Shown here in pieces: positions 48,101-60,047 of a stretch of 64,000 nt of DNA. Source of the stretch: Malania oleifera (lineage: Eukaryota; Streptophyta; Magnoliopsida; Santalales; Ximeniaceae); assembly GCF_029873635.1 (NCBI RefSeq), contig NC_080421.1:992001-1056000 (forward strand), read 5' to 3'. The notes below the pieces were generated by a model that was given only the letters and a program-made list of their open reading frames with translations, did not search any database and was not told the DNA's origin. Positions within the stretch are counted from its first letter, which is position 1, and each line of letters opens with the position of its first letter. The translations under genes were made by a program, and so were the position numbers.

Positions 48101-51100
48101 GCTATTAAATCTTTACTCACTATCTCATTTCAAGTTATTTTAGGTTTATCCCTCACAACAACTAATTCACTCTTCCTTATTGGCACACTATGTGACCTAT
48201 TTTGCAAGTGCCCCAAACCATCTAAATCGCCCCTCCCTTATCTTCTACAAGAGTTACGCCTAACTTACTGCAAATATGTTCATTTTTTAATTTATCTTTC
48301 AATGTTATACCATTCATCCATTTAAGCATTCTCATCTCAGCAACTTTAACTTTTTGGAGATACTGTTTCTTAGTTGGCCAACATTTGATCCATATAGCAT
48401 AGCTGGTCTTATAGTCGTCCTATAAAACTTTCCTTTTAATTTTAAGGGTATCTATGATCACAAAGCACACTTGAATCACTTCTCCATTTTAACCAACCTG
48501 CTTTAACTCTATGCATTACATCCTCTACAATCTCTCCTTCAACTTGCACAATAGATCCAAGATATCAAAATCTACAAGTGCTATTTATTTCTACATCATC
48601 AAGTTTAACTTTATCTCCAATATTCCTCCTACTATTATTAAAATTACATTTCATATATTCTATCTTATTTCTACTTATTCTAAAGCCTCCAGACTCTAAA
48701 ACTTCTCTCCAAAATTCTAACTTAGCCTCTACTCCATCCCTAGTTCCATCAATCAATACAATATCATTTGCAAATAATATACACCATGAAACCTCATTTT
48801 GGATACTCCTAGTCAATTTATCCATCACTAAAGCAAAAAGATAAAAGCTCAAAGTAGATCCTTGATGTACATTTATTGTGATTGGAAATTCTCTAGTCTC
48901 TCCACCTACAATCCCTATACTAGTCATTACACCATCATACATATCCTTAATGACATTAGTATACCTACTACATACATCTTTTTTTTCTAAAACCAACCAT
49001 AAAATTTCTCTAGGTACCCCTATCATACGATTTCTCTAAATCAATAAATACCATATGCAAATCCCATTTCTTTTCCCTAAACTTTTCCATTAATCTTCTT
49101 AAAAGATATATAGTTTTTGTAGTAGATTTCTTAGGCATAAAACCAAATTGATTTCTTGAGACCTTTGTTTCTAGCCTTAATCTTTGTTTAGCTACCCTTT
49201 CACACAATTTCATCGTATGAGTGGCATATGACTCATAAGTTTAATTCCACGATAGTTAATACAATTTTGAATATTCCCTTTATTTTTGTATGTAGGTATT
49301 AAAGTATTTTTCCTCCATTCATCTTGCATTTTCTTATTTTTTATAATTGTGTTAAATAAATTAGTTAACCATATAATTACATTATCACCTAAGCATTTCC
49401 AAACGTCACTTGCGATGTTATCCGGTCCTACAACTTTTCCATTTTTCATCCTTTTTAGTGCAAACTTAACTTCTTTAACTTTAATCGTGCAAATAAATAT
49501 CATATTTTTAGTTTTTTCCTCATTTGTCAATTTTACATTTAAACCTTCTAATTGATTTTCATTAAATAGCTTACTAAAGTAATTTCATCATCTTTCTTTT
49601 ATAGCTTCTTCCTTAACCAAGGCAATGTCATCCTCACTTTTTATACACTTTACATTATCTAAGTCCCTACTTTTTCTCTCTCTAGCTCTAGCAAGTTTAA
49701 ATATATCTCTTTCCTCTTCTTTTGTATCTAATCTATCATATAAATTATTAAATGATCTATGTTTAGCTTCACTAACGCCCATTTTTTGCATCTTTTCTTG
49801 TCTCTTTATACTTTTCAAAGTTATCCATTTTAGTCATGTTTTAAACCAAATTTTTTTGTCTTTACGGCCTTTTGAACATTTTGATCCTACCACCAATTTT
49901 CTTTGCTATTCGAGACTCTTCCTCTTGACTCACCTAAAATCACTTTTTTTGTTTTTTAATAGAGCTAATTATCCTACTCCAAAGAGTGTGTGTCTACACA
50001 ATCCTCTATAGTCCAATAACCATCTTTAATCATTTTATCTTTAAATTTTATTGTATTTTCTCCCTTTAGGTTCCACCTTCTAGTTCTCTTGCACTGATTT
50101 ATTTTATCCTTTCTCTTCCATTTTTTAATACATATATCTAACACTAAAACTCTATGTTGGGTGGTTAAACTTTCTCCTAGAATAACTTTATAATTCTTAC
50201 ATGATAAACAATCTACCCTCTTAGTTAATAAAAAAACCATTTGACTTTTATTTTGTCCACTTTTAAAGGTTATAATTAAGTGTTCTTCTCTTAAAGCAAG
50301 TATTCATTGTCATAAAATCATAGGACATAACAAAGTCTAAGATCATCTCCCCAAGCTCATTTTTGTTTCTATATCTATATCCTCCATGTATCCCTTCATA
50401 ACCTTTATTATCCCTTCCAATGTGTCCATTCATATCTGCTTTTATGAATATTTTTTCAGTCCCCTAATATGCCTTGTATAATACCATCCATATCTTCCCA
50501 AAATTGTCTCTTAAAATTTTCTGATAAGCCTACTTGAGGAGCATAAGCACTAATGATATTTATTATCTCTTGACCTAAGACCATCTTGATTTTTATAATT
50601 CTATCCCTTACTCTATTTACATTTACAATGTTATTTTTAAGTTTTTATCTATAATAATTCCTACCTCATTCTTATGTTTTTCTTTTCCAGTGTACCAAAG
50701 TTTAAATCCTAATTTATCAATTTTTCTAACTTTCTCCCCCACCTACTTAGTTTCTTGAAGGTAAATTATATTAATTTTTCTTCTAATTATTGTGTCCACA
50801 ATTTTCATGCTTTTACCCGTAAGTGTCCCTATATTCCAAGTTGATAATCTAAGCCCACTCTCCTGAACTAACTTCTTTACCCACCCATGTCCAGAATGAT
50901 GTGGGAACCCTTGCATATTTGACAACGTACCCGGGCGCCGACACGTCGCAAGCTTCAAGGTGACGATCTAGCACACCGTCGTCCACTTTTTGCTACACCT
51001 GGGTGGTATAAGTGCAACATGTTGCTCGTAGGGGATGCTCCAACGAATATTCGGTAAAGATTCATATAAAATTAATTTTGTAAGTAAGATGAAATAGTTT

Positions 51101-54100
51101 ATGTTTAAAATCTAAATTTTATAGCTATAGTTAACTTTCCTCATCTCATGTGTCAAAGACTTTGAGTCATGCTCTAGACTAATTGATTTATAAAATATGC
51201 AAATAATATTAAACAACATTTATGGATATCCATGGGTGGAATTCGATAATTTTGTTTCACAGCTACAATGCATATCAATAATCAACATAAATATAAATTG
51301 TGATATGTTAATTAAATTCTTTAGAACTATTATTTTTATAGAATGGTTAAACAATGAGTTTCTTTTAATTTAAAATAAATTTGACTTTTGTTATTTGTGA
51401 GATGCTTTTATATCTATTATTTTATGGTACTTATAGGTTTATTATTTTGTTCATAATGTTTACATTTTAAAATTTTGAACAATGTTCATTTTAACAATAT
51501 TAGACGCACTCCAATAGTTTAAAAGATGTCAAATAGGTTTACTTATTCTTTATTTTTTTCAAGATATACCTTTCAGAATATACCTTTATTTAGCATTTAT
51601 GATATTGTAGCTTTTATTTTTAGTTTTTTTAACTAAGTGGACTTTATTATTTTAGGTTCAAAACTTCATATAATAAATGCAATTTTGTCTAACTTAAGTT
51701 GATTTTATCTTACTTCTAAAGATAAAGCACAATCTTGTCCTCAATATGACTTACAATATATGTATAACAATATGGTGCTCATGAACCATCAATTATAATA
51801 AATCCTTGAGGCCTCTTTACATTAATGAGGCCACTTTAAGGCTATGAGAGAGAAAAACTGATTCATGTAATGGGTTGGTTGTTTCGTGGATTGAATGGCA
51901 ACCAACAATAACAACCCGAAAAATAAAAACATGTAAGGACCCTACAATTAAAATGACTAGAAATATTCCACATTGACCATTACAAAATTGATATATTGAC
52001 CATCTTGACAGTTGAAGACAGCCATCTACAGACTTACACTCTCATGTGGTGTTCACATTCAAGGGAAGTATTTCATGCAAAGAAATAGATTGGATAAATG
52101 AATGGACAATAATACCTTCTTACCTTAGGCCAAGGGGTGTCTAGGCTTGCATTTGACAACACGTGAATACCAGGTGAAACTTCAGTAGCTGAAATGTTTT
52201 CTTCTCTTGGTCTATTAGTCAAATAAATCATGGTTTTTGAACAAAGATCAGCTAATACCAGGTTAAATCCATTGTACTGATCGGCCTCCTGAACAACTTC
52301 TGCAGCAAACTCAACAGGATTCTTATTGCTCTGCAAGCATTTAAACCTATAAAAATTACAGGCTCATTGCATGCCAAAAAAATTTTAAAAAAAAAATGTC
52401 TCAAGAAACATAACCAAAACGCCTAGAGTCAAATACCAGGGCCATATTATTCGGAAACCTTGTCCCTAATGCAATTTTTTAAAGCAAAGCTACATGCAAC
52501 CAAAATAAAAAAATTAAGAGTAATTTTTTTTAACCATTTAAAAAGATATCAAGTAAAAAACTAAGGGGTTGATGTTAATTCAAAGCTGCAGAACATTTGC
52601 CATCCTAAATTGAAGAAACATATGCACTAGGGCAACAACTGAACTGAATTAATGGCATAAAAATGGAAACAAACTCAAATTTGGATTAGTAATGAATCCA
52701 TATAAATGACATGGAAGTCTCACATGATTTACATCCATATGCTAGTCTACTCTAGCACACACAAGGGAAGCAGTATCGGTGAATCTTTTTCTCCTAAAAT
52801 ATGCCCCCAACTTTTGTTCATTTGTTATGCGTGCAACAAAAGGCACGGCACCTCAGAACAGAAATCAAACAGTATCTCAAGTCAGTAAATTCATAGAGTT
52901 GGAGATCCCAATCGCTCAACTACTACTGAATTTCAGGCATAATATCAGTACACCTTTAATACATCAATGACTGAAAAGAAATTCAAGAGCGCAATCAACA
53001 ATCACACAAAAGATCTCAGTGCCTCACACACCAAACAAAGTTCTCAAAATTGTCTGCAAGACTACATAGTGAAATTCCAGAGGGTATAATAGAGAATAGT
53101 GCATTATCCTCTGCAATCCCAGGTCTGGTTTTTGTGATTGAATTGTTTGAAATGAAGTTACTTTTCCTTTTTCAAATCACATATATCAAAAGCAACAGTC
53201 CAGTAATGCTAAGAAAAAAAATTACACACATTGGGATACTAAAGGAGAGAATGCATGCTACAACAACGGTACATGCTGAATAATGGCTTGTTTAGTTGTC
53301 GAAAATAATTATTACTTTTTTTAAGAATTACAAAAATCTCAACTTGTTTTTGTTTTATAAAATTATGTGAAGAAAAGGATATTTTTATAAGTTTCCTACA
53401 CAAGCGTTGACAAAATAAAAAACATGTTAGCATTTTTTTTTTTTTTCAATTTTTTCAAGAAAATGGAAAAAGAATGAAAATCAATTTCCATAACTAGGCA
53501 GGCCTTAGTTTTTTTTTTTGGTAGCTGAGTGTATTATCTATCAATAAGAACTCTGTCCCCCAAACGAAGAGAGAATCACATGGTGAAGGAAACAAGGCAA
53601 TTAGAGAATCTATTATTATTATTATTATTTCCTGTCTGCTGGAGATTCAATCTACAGTATACACAAACAAACAATATAGAATTTTTTTTCCCTTTTTAAG
53701 ATAGGCCTACAATAATAAAAATAATAAACGAAAACCATTGACCCCAACTTTTACCTGCAAGAAACGTCGGGGGAGGTCACCTCTGCTTCTTGGTTCGGAG
53801 AGGAACGGTATCTCCCGAACATTTGTTACTAAAGCCAACCTCCCATCTCTGGAGCAAGCCAACCATGTGCCGCCGGCGATCTCGTCTCTTCCGCCCACTA
53901 TCTCTCCGCCGTCTTCCCACCATGCCAGAGGCTTCGTGGGCCTTCAAGACGAAACAAGGTCGCAAACAAACATCATACACCCATCAAATTCAAACCCATT
54001 TGCACATAACATAAACAAAGAAATTCACTAAAATTTACAGGCTTACCGATTGTAATATTCGTCTCTGTTGAGGAAGAGGAGAAGGGGGTAGAGTGGGTGA

Positions 54101-54129
54101 TCCTGCCAAATGAACGCTGCTATACACAT
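42188..54129 (-). CDS. TANGO2: TANGO2 homologue (NRDE-domain protein), five exons, 278 aa
   Basis: Exons on the minus strand, 5' to 3': 54129-54047, 53941-53755, 52330-52124, 42645-42448, 42349-42188. All introns are GT-AG, and the joined frame is open for 837 bp including TGA. The protein starts [15 protein letters not shown] and has the NRDE signature at 21-24, then RPTKPLAWW (28-36), [15 protein letters not shown] (44-58), [11 protein letters not shown] (109-119), [12 protein letters not shown] (148-159), PGIYPP and [13 protein letters not shown] (226-238). All are family landmarks in order, and length fits plant members (about 270 aa). TANGO2 proteins were named from a Golgi organisation screen; animal members are linked to haem export and lipid metabolism, and plant function is not settled. 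Cys2 is conserved, which hints at an Ntn-hydrolase-like fold. Introns are 105, 1424, 9478 and 98 bp; the third is swollen by LINEs. Exon pairs 1-2-3 and 4-5 are thus about 9.5 kb apart, and a naive finder could call two genes. Confidence 0.95.
42982..43026 (-). other. Exon-like 45-bp segment inside TANGO2 intron 3, unrecognised
   Basis: On the minus strand, GGTTTGCAG precedes an in-frame 45-bp stretch reading [15 protein letters not shown], followed by GTAGGC. The surrounding frame (43140-42931) is open for 69 codons. I do not recognise the peptide. It could be a gene fragment, a cassette exon of the TANGO2 gene, or chance. Adding 45 bp would keep frame, but other family members show no insertion here. 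Confidence 0.25.
43150..44049. other. TANGO2 intron 3, AT-rich portion
   Basis: AT-rich intronic DNA with poly(A)/poly(T) runs near 43556 and 43951. Nothing codes. Confidence 0.5.
44050..45184 (-). pseudogene. L1-type LINE, ORF1 C-terminal part, inverted relative to its 3' part
   Basis: On the minus strand there is a long, lightly broken frame. It includes [20 protein letters not shown] (near 44540), [48 protein letters not shown] and [15 protein letters not shown] (near 44155), with stops between. The character, low complexity plus a terminal LRELxxLxxSxN motif, is what I associate with the end of plant L1 ORF1. Identity is moderate. It meets the plus-strand L1 3' part at about 45185. Confidence 0.55.
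45190..46020 (+). pseudogene. L1-type LINE, zf-RVT and 3' end, decayed
   Basis: The plus strand reads [40 protein letters not shown], then by frameshift [28 protein letters not shown], then LLHMPL-type text, IGGEI and NKRAF. This is the zinc-binding region after reverse transcriptase in plant L1 elements (zf-RVT). The end CTGGGGTGACATCCCCTCGT resembles L1 3' UTR ends. No full RT or endonuclease is present. It lies inside TANGO2 intron 3, antisense to the gene. Confidence 0.75.
46316..47988 (-). pseudogene. RTE-type LINE copy 1, 5'-truncated, RT-dead
   Basis: Minus strand: linker ([35 protein letters not shown], from 47975), then RT text [20 protein letters not shown] near 47270. The first catalytic Asp region reads [12 protein letters not shown] (Asp replaced by Tyr), and the FADD box reads FVDN. 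The end has the tail CCGACTCCACCTAGTGGGAC and a TTG-repeat (46316-46335). Stops and frameshifts are common. The 5' end stops exactly where the tail of copy 2 begins. Confidence 0.85.
47989..50990 (-). pseudogene. RTE-type LINE copy 2, endonuclease to 3' tail, RT-dead
   Basis: Minus strand, 5' to 3': an apurinic-type endonuclease with [15 protein letters not shown] and LQETK (50870-50743), [20 protein letters not shown] near 50430, and [20 protein letters not shown] near 50210. The linker and RT follow: [20 protein letters not shown] near 49450, [29 protein letters not shown] near 49150, [24 protein letters not shown] near 48860 and [14 protein letters not shown] near 48770. The second catalytic box should be FADD; here Asp is Asn (codon 48766-48768), so RT is inactive. 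The tail, with GATCCCACCTAGTGGGACTT and TTG repeats, is at 47989-48040. Element order and tail match plant RTE LINEs. Confidence 0.88.
50991..52123. other. TANGO2 intron 3, proximal part
   Basis: AT-rich intron between the LINE and exon 3. No coding or repeat identity is seen. The donor is AAG|GTAAGA at 52124/52123. Confidence 0.5.
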
Positions 54130-55319
54130 GGGTTTTCTATGATTAAAACTACCCAGACACAGAATTTGATAAAAATAGAGACAGTGACTCTGTGGCTGCC
54201 TCTACTTTGGTAGAAAAAAACCCTAGACCTTTATCATCACTGCGACCCAAAACCCACATATCTTCTCTATGCTTACCCTTTAATTTTTCGAGGCTACGTT
54301 TGTCTCGAGCAGAGGGCGCGTGCGGGTTAGAAAATGTTCATGTTTTATTAACTATTATTGAATATTGTATATTAAACTTTTTTATTTTTTATAATTTGTT
54401 TGTCAAGATTACCGTATTTTTCCTAGAATTTGTGCTAATGTTGATTCATAATTATTTTAAAAAGTTCTATAGCCAAAAAAATCAGTGATCTAATCTGACT
54501 TATAATTTCTATAAGTTCAATTTTTAGGACTACAAAGGTTTGAGAGATATGAAAAATGTAATAAATTATATTGTTCAACCTTCAAATAATAATCAAAATT
54601 AAAAAATGTTGATGAGTAAGGAGGCCGATAAATTGATTAACCAAATATTAGAGAAAGAAATAAAAGTGGGAGAGAAAATAAAAAGAATTACATATGTTTA
54701 ACTTTTTAAAATTAACTTCACTATTGTAAAATTTGAATGAGACCACAATATTATTTGTTATATGACTAAATGGTAATAGGTATATAAAATTTTACAAGCT
54801 TAATTTTTTTTTTTCTATTTCTAGTAAAATATACCATATTTTAATTTTAATTTTACTTTTTGACTTAATTAGACCTTACACAAGCTTCTAGTGTCACAAA
54901 GTCACTCGAAATGGATCTCAATTAAGTTTTCAAAAAAAATTTAACGACTTCTTTTGGATTGTTCTTGCACCCTACTCATGGACCCCCAAAGGGTCCACCA
55001 GCACCACAGCAAACTACACTTCCCCTATTCCCCTACTCGAAAATCCCAACCTTGCTCCCTCCTAAGGTTTGAGGGAAGTCCTCATTTGGAAGAACTTGAA
55101 ACCTGATCTCTTTAATGTGTAGTCAAGAGATGAACCACTAGGCCCAAAGATCAGATTCCTCAATAATTAAAATCTAATTCACTATGAACGTCTCAAACTT
55201 ATACAAAGTAATTATAAAGAGGTGAAGTAGGAGATATGATGTAACAAATTGTGTAGTGCAAACCACTAAACTTCTAATGGATTAAAAAATGTTTTCTAAA
55301 AAATAATTAACTTGAGCTT
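54130..55319. other. Upstream flank of the TANGO2 homologue
   Basis: The first 150 bp upstream of the ATG (minus-strand sense) are the likely promoter and leader, with no clear TATA box. Beyond 54350 it is AT-rich with no gene signal. Confidence 0.4.
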
Positions 55320-55660
55320 CCTCTCTTCTTGGATTTAATTGCTTTATGAATATGTATATTTTATTAAGCATTTCTTCTAATCATGGCGTATTAGATGGTA
55401 TTTTTCCTCCTCATTCGACCCTTAAATTGAGTGATTCCTTGCCACCTTATTTATTTGTTTTATGTGCTAAATTTGCATCCAAAATTTTAAATAATATTAT
55501 GACCAAGTGCATATTGAATTTACTATAAAATTTTCTTTAAATGATTTTTTTTTTCACATGATCTCCGTTAACCATTATTTATTTTTTAGTCGTGCGATGA
55601 GGTTGGAGTGTTTCCACATTATTCTTAGTGACTTGCAAAATCTTGATTTAAAGGTAATTA
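55320..55660 (+). pseudogene. Short decayed L1-type reverse transcriptase fragment
   Basis: The plus strand reads HGVLDGIFPPHSTLKLSDSL then PPYLFVLCAKFASKILN (55380-55490). This resembles the LINE motif where GSF.PSRGLRQGDPLSPYLF is expected, with the RQGDP core lost. RAMRLECFHIILSD near 55597 resembles the stretch after FADD. It is strongly degenerate. Confidence 0.55.
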
Positions 55661-56693
55661 TGCATAAATTTATTTTATAATTTCTCATTAAAGTTGAATA
55701 TGGAGTAAGGAAAGATTTCTCTAGCCCTTCAAATGATGAACAATGTTTGGCCACTTTGAACTAATTGACTTGAGTTTATTGTTTTTTCTATTTCTCTATC
55801 CTCCCTTATCCCTTTTCCCACTTCTTCTCCAACTCGGGTTTAGATTTACTTCTTTTTCTTCTTTTTTTCCCATAAGAAGCTTTTGTTAGGTTTCGAATAC
55901 ATAATTCCACGTAGATAATAGAATTTCATTTTATGGTTCTTTATCCCCCCTCTCAACATTTGTACTTGAAATCTCTAATATAAAATTTTAAAATTTTAAC
56001 TATTGTAAATGTTCGTTAAAAAATAAATAAAAATTTATTGAATATATCTAGCAAGTTAATTTTTATTTAAAACCCGTAAATGACACGTGATTTAAAAATT
56101 AAGGGTTGAATTTTTGCCACAACAAAAATATTAAAATTAAAACTCATTGTAAAATACATTTAACAAATCAGCATACATACTAAGTAAGGGTGGTTACGAA
56201 AAATCGAAAACTAAATCAAGTCTCAAAAATAAAATAAATAAAAAGAAATTGTTAATGACTTTTCCATTTGGGTTCAATTTTGAATCTTGAATTTTTTCAA
56301 TTATTTAATTTGATTTTGATTCAGCTAATATAATAACCATGGTTAACCAAACATAACTCATATATCACTATATAGCATTCTAATAATTTAAATAGAGAAA
56401 AAAGTTATCTTGCTTAGAGATTGATGGTTGAATTTTAATGATAAATATTAAAATTTATATTTTGATTATTGAGGAAGAAAAAATGTTAATCTGTAGTGAC
56501 TTTAAAATTTTAAATAGAATTTGGTGGTTTGGTTTTGTAAATTGTTGGATGTATATTGATCTAAAAACTAGGTAATCGAAATTTGGTCAAGTAATGAAAA
56601 TAGTTCATTTTTGGTCCGCAATTTCTAGTAAATTGAATTTTCTTTTTTTTTAGTTTTGTTAATGATTTGGAGAGCATATTTGGTTAAATACCC
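55661..56693. other. Intergenic, no gene seen
   Basis: AT-rich DNA with pyrimidine runs near 55790-55870. No coding or repeat identity is assigned. Confidence 0.5.
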
Positions 56694-58757
56694 AGCTGAC
56701 TTTTTGAGTCTGATCCTATTTTGATAATGACAGACCACAAGTATCTTATATGTGTATTCAGTACTTGAACATGTTTCTATAATTCAGCACACACATAAGG
56801 AGAGGGAAATGGAAGCTATGAAGAACTTAAAACACAATTTGCTTGATGTATTCCATGGAAAAATGAAGAGTAAAAGAAGAAGACATATATTTGTTTTATT
56901 TGTAATGCATTTAGATTTTGTCTGTAATAATACATGATTTGCATAATATGATGCTAAGCTCAAACGGACCATAGATTGACATTAGGGGACCAATATTTTC
57001 ATGAAAAACTTTTTTTTAAAATGCCAAAATCATACAAGGGTTTTAAAATATTTTTTTAAGGACAAAAAGAGGGCTAAAAATCATGTTTTTATTAAGCCCA
57101 ATCAACCGACCATACTTTTGGCCAGTTTACAAAGGCCCAGCCGACCGACCTATATTAAAGTTGTATCAAGGCCCAGTCGATCGACCAACCTTAGCATTCC
57201 GCTAGTTTTGTATTGCCCCGGCTGACCGGCCATTTTAAAGCACGAAAGCCCCCGTCAACCAACTTAAAGAATTGGAAGACCAGCCTTTGAGCCCAACCGA
57301 CCGTTTCTCGCGATTTTGGAAATAGCCTAAAAGGCCAACTGACCAACGCGTTACCCAGTCGATCGGACCCCTCTAGAATTTGAAAAATGGCTTAAAGTCA
57401 GCCGACCAGAGCAGCCCCCAGTCGACCAAACCTCTCGGGTTGCCAAATTTTTTCAGCGTTAAACATCATTAATTTTATAATTAAACATGTTTAAAAATAC
57501 TCAGTGTATCCTTAACGGTCAAAATTTTGAGAAACTCTATATATAGCCCACTCATAAGCTTAATTAACTCTCTTGATCATATTGAAAATCCTCTCAAAAA
57601 TTATTATGCTTTATTTCTATATACAAGCAAACTTCATTCTCTTTCTGATATTCTTTTGAAAAATCTTCTTTGAAAGAGAACATTTATTTGGGACATTTAT
57701 TTCTTCATCCAAAACATTTACTCTCATTTAATATTTCATTTTGAAAATCATTTTTAGAGAGTAAAACTTGACTTTCTCCACGTATTTTCTTGATAAATAT
57801 TTTTTGGAGAAGCCATTTCTAGTTTGTGAATCTTTGAGCATCATTCATTGTAAGATTCAAAAAGTTCATTTAATCTTTTATTGAAAAAACTTATTTTGAG
57901 TTAAACCTCAACATCTCCTACACTTATATTTTGTAAATTATTTTTTGAGAAATTTTGAGAGTCACTCAATGAGGCTTTGGGCATATATCTATTGATATAT
58001 TCATTACTTGAAAAGCTTCTTGCATTGATCTTTGCATAACCCTAGGTTCTCCTACAATTTTATTGAAAAATATTTTTGAAGAAATATTTATTGGGGTCGA
58101 ATCTTTGAAGGGTTTATCATATACATCTTATCCAAAGATTGCAAAAATTATTTTGAGAAAATTACCATACTCTACTAAACATAATTTCATATCATATAAA
58201 AGTGCATATAGAGTTTTAAATTTGTACACATCACTTATTTGAGAAACACTTTATTTGTACGCAAATTTTCATATCTGTGTATCGGTTTGGCTTCGCCCTA
58301 TTAAGGGAGTTAGGGAGACTTCGCCCTGCAAGGAGAACCGGTTTGGCTTCGCCCGATAAGTGAGCTATGGAGACTCCACCCTGTAAGGAGATTTGTAAAC
58401 GGTATTGCTCCGCTTGGTTAAGTGAGCAAGGTAGTGGAATCCTCAAGCGAGTTGACTTGGAGCAGGGAGATAGGCAGGATTGATCGAACCTCGATAACAA
58501 ATATTGTGTTTGCTCTTTCTTTCTCTTATTTATTTAATTTCCGCACTTTAATTTTTGCACATGTATGTTTAACTATTTATTGTCTTGATTGTTTTACATA
58601 CATGCTATAAATATTTTTGGTATTGGTGTTTGCATAGAAAGACCCTAGGTTGTGTAATACTGAATGCATTTTCAAATTAAACACACTTAACCTAGGAAGA
58701 GTTTTTAATACCCAATTCACCCCCCTCTCGGTTATACACCATTCCTCTTAACCTAAC
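56694..58757 (+). mobile_element. Copia SIRE-like LTR (edges approximate)
   Basis: It starts near CTGACTTTTTGAGTCTGATC, matching LTR K. Body features include the motif array GCCCAGTCGACC/CCGACCGACC (57100-57430), a TATA-like CTATATATAG near 57536, and the 56-bp tandem repeat at 58283. Further marks are CTCAAGCGAGTTGACTTGG, TTCCGCACTTT near 58539 and AATTCACCCCCCTCTCGG near 58711, all familiar from SIRE/Maximus LTR 3' ends. No internal domain follows, so it is a solo LTR or fragment. Confidence 0.6.
58283..58391 (+). repeat. 56-bp tandem repeat in the SIRE-like LTR
   Basis: Two units start CGGTTTGGCTTCGCCC at 58283 and 58339 and end CTG(C/T)AAGGAGA. A third, diverged partial unit begins near 58400 (CGGTATTGCTCCGC). 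Confidence 0.85.
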
Positions 58758-60047
58758 AAGGTTTAGAATCTTATTTTGATGATAACAAATCAAGGGCACT
58801 TAACATATTTGGTTAAGTGAAGTTTCAAAGGTCAAATACTTTAATAAAGATCAAGATCAAGTACTTGAAGAGTTTTATTAAAAGCTTGTACTTAAAGCTA
58901 TAAGATTTGATGAAGCTAGAGATTATTGAAGAAAGAAGCTTAAGATAGACAAAAAATGGAAGCAAATGCATGAAGACTTAATGCTTAGAAAGTTATAGTT
59001 TATAAGAAGTCTCATGTAAGTACTTCATACGATTTCAATATAGATATTTGAAACTCTTAGGAATTATTATTGACTTAGAGACATGTTTTTGAAAACCATG
59101 GAAAATAATTTTAAAAATATAAGTTTTCCAAGATTAAAAGATTAAAGTTTTGGAATCAAAGTTTTGAAAATCATATAAGCTATAAGGACGGGTGACTAAT
59201 GGAATTGCATCAGGTGATCACTGACATTATTATGCTGACAAAGTTTAGCAAACAGAGCCGAGACAGGTGACTGACCTTCAGGTCACAGTCGACTGACTCA
59301 ACACTGTGTTTTCAAAATACATTAAACTTAAAAAGCTCAGGCGACTGACCTTTATGTCATAGTCGACTAAAGTTCTTGTTTTAAATTTTAAACAGCGAGA
59401 AAAAGTTTCCAAAACTGATTTCTTGACTCCCAAACTTGGAGAAAACTTGGGAAATACGGAAAGTAACTTAGGGAACACGACTATATGCTTTATTACTCTA
59501 TAAATAGATGTTATTTTCATAAATTAAATACATCAATCAAGCATACACGAATTACAAGTTCAAAGCTTTCTTGCTTAATTTTTCTCTAAAGTCTTGTTGT
59601 GCTCTTACTAATACAAACCACGATTCTCTGATCTTTTCTAGATAATTTTTCAAATCTAATCAGAACCCTGGTGATATTCTACTAAGTTTCAATCTTCTAT
59701 ATTGATTATTGTTGAAATATATTGTTTTTCAATTGTACAAATCTGCTATAACAGAGAGTTTCACTTGTATGAACCAAGTTTGTTCTTGTTTTTTGTTTTC
59801 TTAACGATTCAAGATTGTTGGATCATTACCTAGCGAGAGGGGATTCTCGTTAGAGAGACAAACTCCCCCTTTGAGGGAGAGAGGTTGTAACTTCACCTGA
59901 TAACGAAGTTGGAAAGGAAAATCCTCTCAGCGTGTTGCTTGGGGCAAGGACGCAGGCTTTCAGTCAAACCTTGTAAAAAATTTGGTTTTCAGCTCTTCTT
60001 TCCTAATCTTTTTACTTTATTGTAAGTTTATTATTTGTGTATATGTT
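58758..60047 (+). mobile_element. Second Copia SIRE-like LTR, 3' end replaced
   Basis: It begins near AGAATCTTATTTTGATGATA, a common SIRE LTR start. It carries a motif array (GGTGACTGACC, CAGTCGACTGAC; 59205-59375), a TATA-like CTATAAATAG near 59499, and the late-LTR text AAATCCTCTCAGCGTG near 59919. It is interrupted at 60048 by a family-A LTR, and its end is not in the window. Confidence 0.6.

Noticed and set aside
47095-49530. Reverse transcriptase frames as host 'craniofacial development protein 2-like' genes
   Set aside because: That label is a common annotation error for RTE-type LINE endonuclease and RT. Here the LINE tail and the domain order are visible.
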